Shown here: positions 1 to 9,192 of the stretch, in pieces
How positions within the stretch are numbered: position 1 is the first letter of the stretch
Layout of the letters: each line of letters begins with the position of its first letter
Assembly: GCA_014879655.1 (NCBI GenBank)
Contig: JACSRS010000076.1
Location: 1 to 45,555 of the forward strand
Direction: 5' to 3'
DNA length: 45,555 nucleotides
Source: Burkholderiaceae bacterium
GTDB lineage: Bacteria; Pseudomonadota; Gammaproteobacteria; Burkholderiales; Burkholderiaceae_C
Notes under the pieces: generated by a model
Told to the model about the DNA's origin: nothing
Seen by the model: the letters and a program-made list of their open reading frames with translations, nothing else
Database searches by the model: none
Program-made: the position numbers and the translations under genes

Positions 1-1632
<1,632 letters not shown>

Positions 1633-1727
1633 TCAGGTGTCCATCCGTTTGCTTAGCTCGGCAGACAGGCAAAACTGGTACGACTGTTGCTTTGTGGGAA
1701 AATACGGGCTAACCTTAAGTCCTGACT

Positions 1728-3107
1728 ATGAGCGATGCCATGTCGACCCACCAACGCTTGATGCGCACATCGACCCTGACGACCAAGCCAGGTCAGGGTT
1801 GGGCGCGCGCGTTGCAGTCCCTGCTTTCGGGTGTCGTCATCACGTTTGCTGGCATCGTAGCGGCCCAGTCTCCTGTGAACCAAAGCCCAGGCACTGCAGT
1901 CGATCGGGCGGGTGAAGTGGTGTTCGTCGCTGGCTCCGTTTCGAGGCAAACATCCGGTGGAGCCACTGGCCCTGTGGCAAAGGGCGACGCGCTGGCCCAA
2001 GGTGACGTGATTGCTGCTTTGGCCGATGGTTATGTTTACGCGCGCATGGCAGATGGTGGTTTGCTGGTGGTCCGGCCCCGGTCTTCACTTCGCATTGACC
2101 GTTGGCGGTTTGATCCGGCCAATCCGGCTGCTTCTGAAATCAAATACACCTTGACAGGTGGCGTTGCGCGTTACGTGTCAGGGCGGGGTTCTCAGGCTGC
2201 GAAGGACGGGTTTCGATTCAATACGCCGATCGCGGCCATCGGTGTCAGGGGAACCGATTTCACTGTGCTGGCTGAAAATGCATTGACCCGTGTGGTGGTC
2301 AGAAGCGGCGGGGTGGTCGTCAGCCCGTTGGGTGGCAGTTGCCGCGTTGACGCGCTGGGCCCCTGTGATGGCGCTTCGGCAACGGAACTGTTTGCCTCCG
2401 CACGGGAGAAAATGATTCAGATCAAGCAGGGCGATGTGCGGCCTGAACTGGTCGACACCAACGTCGTGCCAGCGCCTGACAGGACCAGTCCGCCTGCACC
2501 ATCCGAGCCGGTTGCGTCGCGCCGGGGACCGGCTGTTACAGAAGCCGTCATTCAGGACTATCGTGCAAGGCAGACCCTTGAATCCTATGTCCCGCCTGCC
2601 CAGTCGCCGCAAGCGTCTTTTGATCCGGTCTGGGGCCGCACTGCCATTGAGCCGGGTTCAGCAATTTCGCCGACCAACTACGCATCTGTGGTAGGTGGGC
2701 GCTCCCTCATCGCATCCAACCGCAGTTTCGTGCTCGCGGCAACAATGCCAACCTCAATGGCGTTGCCGGATTCAGGTATAGGGGACTTCAAGTTGAATGC
2801 CCATCAAGGTGTCGTCATTGATAAATCAACCTCCCGCCTGGTCGACTCGGTCGCAAGCAATGGGTCGCTTCGCATTGATTTTGACAACCGGCGTTTCCAG
2901 ACTGCTTTCGACTTGAAGGCAAACGATGTGTCGGCAAGAATCCAGGGGCTTGGCTCCGTTGGGTCGGACGGTACATTGTTGTCGGCGCCATTCAGTTCGC
3001 CGACCCTGATCCAAGGTGTCGTTGCGGGGTCTGAAGCAGCGTATCTCTATCAGCGCTCCCTCTCGCCGACGCTTGATGCGGCCGGTGCGATGTCCTGGAA
3101 GAAATAG
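1728..3107 (+). CDS. FecR-domain periplasmic protein
   Basis: 459 residues. A hydrophobic stretch near residues 27-47 ending in AAQ looks like a signal peptide or anchor; ATG codons at 1740 and 1761 are alternative starts that would give a more ordinary signal peptide. Residues about 60-180 form a FecR-like beta domain, including GDVIAALADGYVYARMADG and FNTPIAAIGVRGTDFTV, the last being the FecR family core. The remainder is Pro/Ala/Ser-rich and low in recognisable motifs. FecR domains sense or transmit signals in the periplasm, and stand-alone versions are often next to CHASE2 cyclases. Here the CHASE2 cyclase starts 21 bases downstream, followed by an outer-membrane barrel, suggesting a three-gene envelope-sensing unit. 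The ligand is unknown. Confidence 0.82.
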   Translation: MSDAMSTHQRLMRTSTLTTKPGQGWARALQSLLSGVVITFAGIVAAQSPVNQSPGTAVDRAGEVVFVAGSVSRQTSGGATGPVAKGDALAQGDVIAALADGYVYARMADGGLLVVRPRSSLRIDRWRFDPANPAASEIKYTLTGGVARYVSGRGSQAAKDGFRFNTPIAAIGVRGTDFTVLAENALTRVVVRSGGVVVSPLGGSCRVDALGPCDGASATELFASAREKMIQIKQGDVRPELVDTNVVPAPDRTSPPAPSEPVASRRGPAVTEAVIQDYRARQTLESYVPPAQSPQASFDPVWGRTAIEPGSAISPTNYASVVGGRSLIASNRSFVLAATMPTSMALPDSGIGDFKLNAHQGVVIDKSTSRLVDSVASNGSLRIDFDNRRFQTAFDLKANDVSARIQGLGSVGSDGTLLSAPFSSPTLIQGVVAGSEAAYLYQRSLSPTLDAAGAMSWKK

Positions 3108-3128
3108 CATCCCGCTGGTCTTCTGGCC

Positions 3129-5063
3129 GTGGGTGACAGTAAATTTCCCAGTTGGATGACGGGGCGTTTTCTCGCCCTCTTGAGCATTGCCGTTTTCGCT
3201 GCTGCGATGCAGTGGTCGGCGACGTTGAGCAAGGCGCTGCTGCCTGCTGAGTATCTGATTTCTGACGGGTTTCAGCGGTATCTGGCAAGCGACGAACCGG
3301 AGTCGCGGATCCTGATTGTTGACATTGACGAAGCCAGTATCCGGCAGATCGGTCCCTGGCCATGGCCGCGTCACATCATTGCCGATCTGGTTGAAGACCT
3401 GCTGGTCAATTACCGCGCCAAAGCAGTGGGCCTGGACATCGTGTTTCCGTCGCGCGCGTCAGATGTTTTCGAGGGCGACCAGCGACTGGCAGCGCTTGCG
3501 CAAAACGCGCCGGTTGTATTTGCACAGGCGTTTGATTTCGTCGCAAGGGACGACAGCCTTGAAGCCGGTGTTCCGGTTTTCAGCCGTGCTCCCGGATTCG
3601 GCGTCATCAATCCGGCGCAAGCAAGAGCCGCGACTGGTTTTGTCGCCAACCATGAAGGGCTTTCGAGTGCCCGATGCGTCGGAAACATCGGCATCAGCCC
3701 TGACTCGGACGGGCGCATTCGCCGGGTGCCACTCGCTACCAGTTGGAGAAACCAGGTCAGTCATCTGCTTCCGTTGGCCATGATTGACTGCATCTCAGAT
3801 ATCGGGACGAAGGGTCGGCCTGTTGCTTGGGAAAGCGATGCAGCATTCCTGTCAGGGCCGGAATGGAAGATCCCGTTCAAGCGTCAATTGACCGCATATC
3901 CTGTAGTCTCGGCGGTGGACATTCTGTCCGGTCAGGTGAGCGCGCGTTCGCTACAAAATCGGTGGGTACTGGTGGGTTCGTCTGCATTGGGGCTCAATGA
4001 TCGTGCATCCACTCCGCTCGCCGCCAGCACGTCGGGTGTTATGGTCCATGCGGCGGCACTGACCTCTTTGCTGGACTTTCAGGACGGACGTTATCCACGT
4101 TCAGACTTGGATGGCCGTTGGCTGGGCACCCTCTGGATCGTCATATCCATCTGGTTGCTTGGGTGGATTCTTCGCCATTTCAGGGCCTGGTCCATTCTTC
4201 CGGCGGTCCTGGTTTTGGGCCTCTCGTGGTTGGCCCTGGCGCTGGGTTTGCTGTCGCTGGACATACAGGTCAGCGTCCTTCCACCACTGGTGGCCTATGC
4301 CCTGATCATGTTGCTCGTTCCCATCGAATGGTGGCTGCTCCAGCGGCAGCAAAGCCGCCTGCTCGGTTCATTCGCAACCTACGTGGCACCTTCGGTACTG
4401 CAGGAAATGCTCAGACAGGGCGTCGAGCATCCGCTGGAACCCAGGCTGAGAGAGATCACGGTTCTAAATGCGGACATGCAAAATTACACGGGTATCACCC
4501 GTGAAAGCAATCTTGAAGACGCGGCAAATTTGACCCGGGAGTTTCTCCGGTGTCTGACGGGACCGGTACTCGAGTTTGGCGGTACGCTGGACAAGTACAC
4601 AGGAGACGGACTGGTGGCCTTCTGGGGGGCGCCTTTGCCCTGCGAAGATCACGCTTTGCGAGCTGTTCAGGCCGGCGAGAACATCATTCGCGATGTCCGC
4701 CATTGGAACGAAGGACGGGTCCAGCGCGGAATGCTGCCGGTCAGGGTCAGGGTTGGAATCGAGTCGGGCGCCGCACTGGTTGGTGATCTGGGAACGCCAT
4801 TTCGGCGCACCTACACGGCTGTGGGGGATTGCATCAATTTGGCTAGCAAGTTACAGGCGGCGGTCAGAAACCACCCGGTCGACCTTGCGATCGGCCCGAA
4901 CGCAACTCGCGCGTGTTCCGCACGGCGAGACCTGGTTTCCGTTGCAACTGAACAACTGGCCAGCGCGGGTGGCTCGTTGCAGATGTGGACAATACAGGGC
5001 CTGCCATGTTCAACCCCCGCCCCCGTTTCGGTGCGACCAGCCCCTTCGACCGCCGCGCCTTGA
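3129..5063 (+). CDS. CHASE2-domain class III adenylate/guanylate cyclase
   Basis: Inner-membrane nucleotide cyclase of 644 residues. A first membrane segment (about 10-30) leads to an extracytoplasmic CHASE2 sensor (about 40-310, with ILIVDIDEASIRQIGPWPWPR). Three membrane helices follow (about 330-405), then a cytoplasmic class III catalytic domain (about 440-610). The metal aspartates are visible in NADMQNYT and KYTGDGLVAFWG. The Lys of DKYTGDG with Thr in RRTYTAVGD matches the class IIIb pattern that usually means ATP. The transition-state Asn is present in GDCINLASK, but the usual Arg four residues on is Lys, so activity may be reduced. Start is GTG 3129; ATG 3156 is an alternative. It lies between the FecR and barrel genes, close to a Crp-type gene. 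Confidence 0.9.
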   Translation: MGDSKFPSWMTGRFLALLSIAVFAAAMQWSATLSKALLPAEYLISDGFQRYLASDEPESRILIVDIDEASIRQIGPWPWPRHIIADLVEDLLVNYRAKAVGLDIVFPSRASDVFEGDQRLAALAQNAPVVFAQAFDFVARDDSLEAGVPVFSRAPGFGVINPAQARAATGFVANHEGLSSARCVGNIGISPDSDGRIRRVPLATSWRNQVSHLLPLAMIDCISDIGTKGRPVAWESDAAFLSGPEWKIPFKRQLTAYPVVSAVDILSGQVSARSLQNRWVLVGSSALGLNDRASTPLAASTSGVMVHAAALTSLLDFQDGRYPRSDLDGRWLGTLWIVISIWLLGWILRHFRAWSILPAVLVLGLSWLALALGLLSLDIQVSVLPPLVAYALIMLLVPIEWWLLQRQQSRLLGSFATYVAPSVLQEMLRQGVEHPLEPRLREITVLNADMQNYTGITRESNLEDAANLTREFLRCLTGPVLEFGGTLDKYTGDGLVAFWGAPLPCEDHALRAVQAGENIIRDVRHWNEGRVQRGMLPVRVRVGIESGAALVGDLGTPFRRTYTAVGDCINLASKLQAAVRNHPVDLAIGPNATRACSARRDLVSVATEQLASAGGSLQMWTIQGLPCSTPAPVSVRPAPSTAAP

Positions 5064-5130
5064 CTTCTTTCAGTCCCAGGAAAAAACAGACATCAGGTGA
5101 TCCAGCTTGGGTCGGCGGGAGCGTCAGTCC

Positions 5131-6264
5131 GTGAAGACCGCCGCTTTTCTGGTGTTGGCTCTGACGCTGACCGTAGCAGCTCGTGGCATTGAGCGCGCCG
5201 TCCCCGCTGACGATAGCGATGCCAAGGCCTTCGGAGCTGAGGTGTTGCAGTTGGCCATCGACAACTGCCTGAACGGTGATGCGGTACAGGCGCTGGCCTT
5301 GTTCAAGGCGATTCGTGAGCAACTCGACCCTCCGGTTGCAGTTCGGCAAATCATTGACGCTTACGAGGTCACTGGTTGCCGGCCAAACAGCAACGTGCTG
5401 GGTCGATGGGGCTTTCAGGTTGGCTTCGGCGGGGACAGTAACGTGAATCAGGGAATTTCCGCGACCTCGCTGACGCTGGGTTCTGGCAGCAACCCGCTGG
5501 AACTGCCCCTTGGCGATGCCTATCGGCCAAAATCCAGCCTCTATGCCGTTGTCGGAATCGACAGGACGTTCGGTTTGGGTACAACTGGAACCGGTCAGTT
5601 GACGCTTCAGAGCAGGGCCAACCAGGCCGTTCCCGAACTGAACCTGACCAGCGCGCTGGCGGCAGCAGCCATGCCCTTTGAATTTTTCGGCAGGCCGGGC
5701 CGGATTCAACTGGACGTTGGCGCGACCTGGCTGGGCGGCCAGTATTACCAGCGGGCTGGTGCTTTGGGACTCCAGTGGCTTCCATCACTCACAGATCGTT
5801 CCTGGATGGCCAATCTTGCGACGATACGGACGAACTATTCCACCCAGAGCAACCAGGACAGCCAACTGGTTGAGGCTGGCGTCTGGCGCGAGCGCATGGT
5901 TGCTCTCGGTGTCGGCCTATTCGGTGGTGTTTCCGGGTTGTATGACCATGCCATCAATCAACGCGCGGGCGGCGACCGTTACGGCTGGCGATATCAGTTC
6001 GGGGCCTCGGCAGCATGGGGCAACTGGCAGATTCAGCCGAGGGTCAACGTGCTCGCCTGGCGAAGCAGTGAAGTGTTTGCGCCCGGTCTGATCGATGAAG
6101 TCCGTCAGCACCGGATTGCTCTGTTGGATGTTCAGTTGATCCGGCCTGTTTCGGCCAACCAGCAGATCGTCGTCGAGTGGCGAGCCAGAATTGCCAACGA
6201 CAACGTGCCGCTTTATGCCTACAGGGGACAGACGCTCGCTATTTACTGGCGTTACCAGCAGTAG
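5131..6264 (+). CDS. outer-membrane beta-barrel protein with short N-terminal helical region
   Basis: Start GTG 5131 is preferred over an upstream TTG (5107) because a GGAG lies ten bases before it and it opens directly into a signal peptide (VKTAAFLVLALTLTVAARG). After a helical segment (about residues 35-80, ALFKAIREQLDPP), the rest alternates polar and hydrophobic residues in short strands rich in W, Y and G and ends YWRYQQ, as expected for an outer-membrane barrel. The helix-plus-barrel layout recalls DUF560/Slam-type surface lipoprotein assembly proteins, but I cannot confirm that family by eye. It follows the CHASE2 cyclase by 67 bases and probably shares its transcript. Its 3' end overlaps the 3' end of the convergent Crp-type gene by 26 bases. 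Confidence 0.68.
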   Translation: MKTAAFLVLALTLTVAARGIERAVPADDSDAKAFGAEVLQLAIDNCLNGDAVQALALFKAIREQLDPPVAVRQIIDAYEVTGCRPNSNVLGRWGFQVGFGGDSNVNQGISATSLTLGSGSNPLELPLGDAYRPKSSLYAVVGIDRTFGLGTTGTGQLTLQSRANQAVPELNLTSALAAAAMPFEFFGRPGRIQLDVGATWLGGQYYQRAGALGLQWLPSLTDRSWMANLATIRTNYSTQSNQDSQLVEAGVWRERMVALGVGLFGGVSGLYDHAINQRAGGDRYGWRYQFGASAAWGNWQIQPRVNVLAWRSSEVFAPGLIDEVRQHRIALLDVQLIRPVSANQQIVVEWRARIANDNVPLYAYRGQTLAIYWRYQQ

Positions 6265-6952
6265 TTGACGCTGCTGGTTTTTCGCCAGACGGTCGTTGGG
6301 CCAGCAGGCCAAGACGTTCGGGCCGTCGTACGATCAGCCGCCCATTGTCTTTTTCCACAATCCCTTCATGAATCAACTGGGCAATCGCGCGTGAAACCGT
6401 TTCCCTGCTGGTGTTGACCATGATTGCCAACTCGTGTTGTTTGGGGACGTTTTGAATGACGATGATTCCCCCGGGCATGGGCTTGCTCAGTTGCCGCAAC
6501 AGGGCGTAGACCCTCTGGAAGGCGCTGGGCAACGCCAGCAAGACCCTGAAATCGGTCAGCGTGCGCACCAGCCCGGCGATATGTCGCATCATGGCTTCTG
6601 CAGTTCCTGGCAGACGATAGAAGAGATCTCGCGCGGCTGACTGAGGGACGATTCCGATCAAGGACGGCTCAATGGCCACGATGTGGGCAGACCGGGGGCG
6701 ATCATCGATCACACTCAGTTCACCGAAAAAAGACCCGGGATTGAAGAGGTTCAGCCCGACCTCCTGCCCGTCCTCTGCAACATCCATCACTTGCAGTCGC
6801 CCTGAAAATAGCAGGTACAGACCTTCAGCAGGATCGTTCTTCCGGCACACAACCTCGCGACGCTCGTACTGCTTCAACCGCACGACAGCAGCCACCTCGC
6901 GCAGTTGGTCGTCGGGCAACTGGGCAAAAATCGAAAACTTGCGCAGGTCCAT
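6239..6952 (-). CDS. Crp/Fnr-family cyclic-nucleotide-responsive transcription regulator
   Basis: 237 residues from ATG 6952 (TTG 6988 would add 12). N-terminal cyclic-nucleotide-binding barrel carries FGELSVIDDRPRSAH, with the Glu (78) and Arg-Ser (87-88) that hold the cAMP phosphate in E. coli CRP. There is no N-terminal cysteine cluster for an Fe-S centre, so it is not a classical FNR. The C-terminal winged helix has NTSRETVSRAIAQL; its SRETVSR matches the CRP recognition-helix SRETVGR (Arg, Glu and Arg contacting TGTGA). That fits the perfect TGTGA-N6-TCACA site found upstream of the S-layer-like gene. It is divergent from wzm and convergent with the barrel gene. Binding of cAMP, as opposed to another nucleotide, is inferred. 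Confidence 0.9.
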   Translation of the reverse strand: MDLRKFSIFAQLPDDQLREVAAVVRLKQYERREVVCRKNDPAEGLYLLFSGRLQVMDVAEDGQEVGLNLFNPGSFFGELSVIDDRPRSAHIVAIEPSLIGIVPQSAARDLFYRLPGTAEAMMRHIAGLVRTLTDFRVLLALPSAFQRVYALLRQLSKPMPGGIIVIQNVPKQHELAIMVNTSRETVSRAIAQLIHEGIVEKDNGRLIVRRPERLGLLAQRPSGEKPAASTTAGNASK

Positions 6953-7152
6953 GTGTGCGAACAGGTTCGAAGACCAAGACGGGGCCAATCGGTAGCCTAA
7001 AATGATTGGTTTGTCCGACGGATTGTACGGCGCGAGTGCGTACCATCATGCTCCTTATCAAAAGCCTGGATTCTTGCGATTGACTGCGGCACTGCCCGTG
7101 CCTGCCCGATGCTGTGCTGCATGGGGAATTTGAAAAAACCGCAAACTCGCAA

Positions 7153-7962
7153 ATGGAGAACAGCATTTTTCTTGACCGAATGATCGAACTCCGCAAATAC
7201 AGAGGCTTCATTGTTGGAAGCATCAGGCGGGATTTCCAGTCACGTTACCAGAATTCCATATTGGGTGCGATGTGGGCCATATTGAACCCGTTGGCAATGA
7301 TAATGGTGTATACGGTCGTATTTTCCCAGATAATGAAAACCAGACTCCCGGGTTTGGACAATGGTTTCGGGTACAGCATCTATTTGTGTGCAGGCATTTT
7401 TACCTGGGGGTTGTTTCAGGAAATTCTGACAAAATCGTCCAGCATGTTTCTCGACAATTCGCATTTGTTGAAGAAGCTGCGATTTCCGAAAATATGTCTG
7501 CCAATCATAATAGTGGGCTCCGCGAGTCTGAATTTTTTGATCATATTTTCGCTTTTCACCTTATTTCTGGTAGTAAGCGGAAGTTTTCCCGGGGTTTCTT
7601 TTGTGGCGCTGCTTCCGGTCCTGTTGTTGCTGATCACATTTGCCACGGGGCTCGGTCTGATCGTGGGTGTGCTGAACGTTTTCTTCCGCGATGTCGGGCA
7701 CGCATTCGGCGTGCTCCTGCAGTTCTGGTTCTGGCTCACACCCATCGTCTATCCCCTCGGCGCCCTGCCAGAACGATATCAGTCGCTGCTGATGATCAAT
7801 CCCATGACAACCATCGTGATGGCGTGCCAGCGCATTCTGACGAGTGGTCAGTGGCCGAACTGGGAGCGTCTGGGAGTTGCGGCAGTATTGTCCCTGTTGC
7901 TTTGCGCGCTTGGGTTGAGCCTGCTTCGGCGTCACGCTGCAGAACTGATGGATGAGCTCTGA
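7153..7962 (+). CDS. wzm: O-antigen/polysaccharide ABC exporter, permease subunit
   Basis: Integral membrane half of an ABC-2 type exporter, about 269 residues with six predicted membrane helices. The N-terminus reads RRDFQSRYQNSILGAMWAIL, the amphipathic segment typical of Wzm/TagG permeases, and the C-terminal part contains FWFWLTPIVYP and the family NPMT motif. I prefer ATG 7153; an upstream GTG at 7114 is in frame. It would move undecaprenyl-diphosphate-linked polysaccharide across the inner membrane with the ATPase encoded immediately downstream (TGA at 7960-7962, next ATG at 7963). The first 500 bases are clearly richer in A+T than the rest of the window, a sign that this exporter may have been acquired horizontally. 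Confidence 0.92.
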   Translation: MENSIFLDRMIELRKYRGFIVGSIRRDFQSRYQNSILGAMWAILNPLAMIMVYTVVFSQIMKTRLPGLDNGFGYSIYLCAGIFTWGLFQEILTKSSSMFLDNSHLLKKLRFPKICLPIIIVGSASLNFLIIFSLFTLFLVVSGSFPGVSFVALLPVLLLLITFATGLGLIVGVLNVFFRDVGHAFGVLLQFWFWLTPIVYPLGALPERYQSLLMINPMTTIVMACQRILTSGQWPNWERLGVAAVLSLLLCALGLSLLRRHAAELMDEL

Positions 7963-9192
7963 ATGAGCGCGATCGCGATCAGTGGCGTGGGTAAGTCCTT
8001 CAGGCAGTATGCCAGTCGCAGGGACCGGCTGCTCGAATGGCTTTCGCCCGTCGGCCCGAAGAGGCATACGTTGCGCTGGGTGCTTGAAGACATCGATTTC
8101 CAGGTTCAGCCTGGCGAAGTGGTCGGAATCGTTGGCGTCAATGGCGCTGGCAAAAGTACCTTGCTGAAGTTGTTGGCGGGCACTTCATTGCCCTCCACCG
8201 GGCGCATTGAGCTCTCGGGCCGTGTTGCTGCATTGCTGGAACTGGGGTTGGGATTCCATCCGGACTTTACCGGGCGTCAGAATGTGCATCTGACGGGCCA
8301 GCTCCTGGGGTATTCCGAAAGCGAGCTGAATCAAGTAATGCCGGAAATCGAGGCATTCGCTGAAATTGGAAACTACTTCGATCAGCCCTTGCGAATTTAC
8401 TCGAGCGGCATGCAGGTGCGACTGGCGTTCAGCATCGCAACAGCCATCAGGCCTGATATTCTGATTGTCGATGAGGCACTCTCAGTCGGCGATGTCTATT
8501 TTCAGCACAAGAGTTTTGAGCGTATTCGGAATTTCAAAAATCAGGGCACTACGATTTTGCTGGTTTCGCACGACAAGAACGCCATTCTGTCGATATGTGA
8601 TCGCGCACTGTTGTTGAACCGGGGGAAAATCGTCGTTGACGATCAACCTTCGGTGGTGATGGATTATTACAACGCCTTGCTTTCTGAAAAGCAAGGCGTA
8701 CGAATTGACTTGTTGAAAACACCAGACGGGCGAACTCAAACCGTATCGGGCAGCGGAGAGGTGACGTTGCACGATATCAGGTTGCTCAATGACAGCAACG
8801 AGCCGGTCGACACGATCGACGTGGGGCAATTCGTCAAACTTCGAATCAGCCTGTATGTTCATCAGCCCGTCGATCAATTGGTTCTGGGGTACCTCATCAA
8901 GGACCGCCTGGGGCAGCCGGCATTTGGCACCAACACCCACTATCTGGACCGCACCCTCGTAGGCCTTGCCGAAGGTGAAGTCGTCACATATGAATTTGCC
9001 TTTCAGGCGGCGCTGGGACCCGGGCATTACTCCGTCTCAACTGCCCCGGTCAGTACCTCGGACCACCTGACAAACAACTATGAATGGCGGGACTTGGCAC
9101 TGATGTTTTCCGTTGTGAACATGTCCAGGCCGCACTTTGAGGGGCTCTGCTGGCTGCCGCCCGAACTGGAGGTCAGCCGATCATGCACATGA
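7963..9192 (+). CDS. wzt: O-antigen ABC exporter ATPase with C-terminal substrate-recognition domain
   Basis: 409 residues. The nucleotide-binding domain has Walker A GVNGAGKST (about 57-65), signature YSSGMQVRLAFS, Walker B ILIVDEAL and switch VSHD. Residues about 250-405 form an extra beta-sandwich domain like the Wzt C-terminal domain, which in the E. coli O8/O9a type exporters binds the capped non-reducing end of the O-antigen. Presence of this domain implies a chain-terminated polymer, which fits the methyltransferase gene that follows. The gene abuts wzm and overlaps the next gene by four bases if that gene starts at 9189. With gmd/rmd on the left edge, the arrangement resembles the D-rhamnan (common polysaccharide antigen) clusters of Pseudomonas. 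Confidence 0.93.
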   Translation: MSAIAISGVGKSFRQYASRRDRLLEWLSPVGPKRHTLRWVLEDIDFQVQPGEVVGIVGVNGAGKSTLLKLLAGTSLPSTGRIELSGRVAALLELGLGFHPDFTGRQNVHLTGQLLGYSESELNQVMPEIEAFAEIGNYFDQPLRIYSSGMQVRLAFSIATAIRPDILIVDEALSVGDVYFQHKSFERIRNFKNQGTTILLVSHDKNAILSICDRALLLNRGKIVVDDQPSVVMDYYNALLSEKQGVRIDLLKTPDGRTQTVSGSGEVTLHDIRLLNDSNEPVDTIDVGQFVKLRISLYVHQPVDQLVLGYLIKDRLGQPAFGTNTHYLDRTLVGLAEGEVVTYEFAFQAALGPGHYSVSTAPVSTSDHLTNNYEWRDLALMFSVVNMSRPHFEGLCWLPPELEVSRSCT

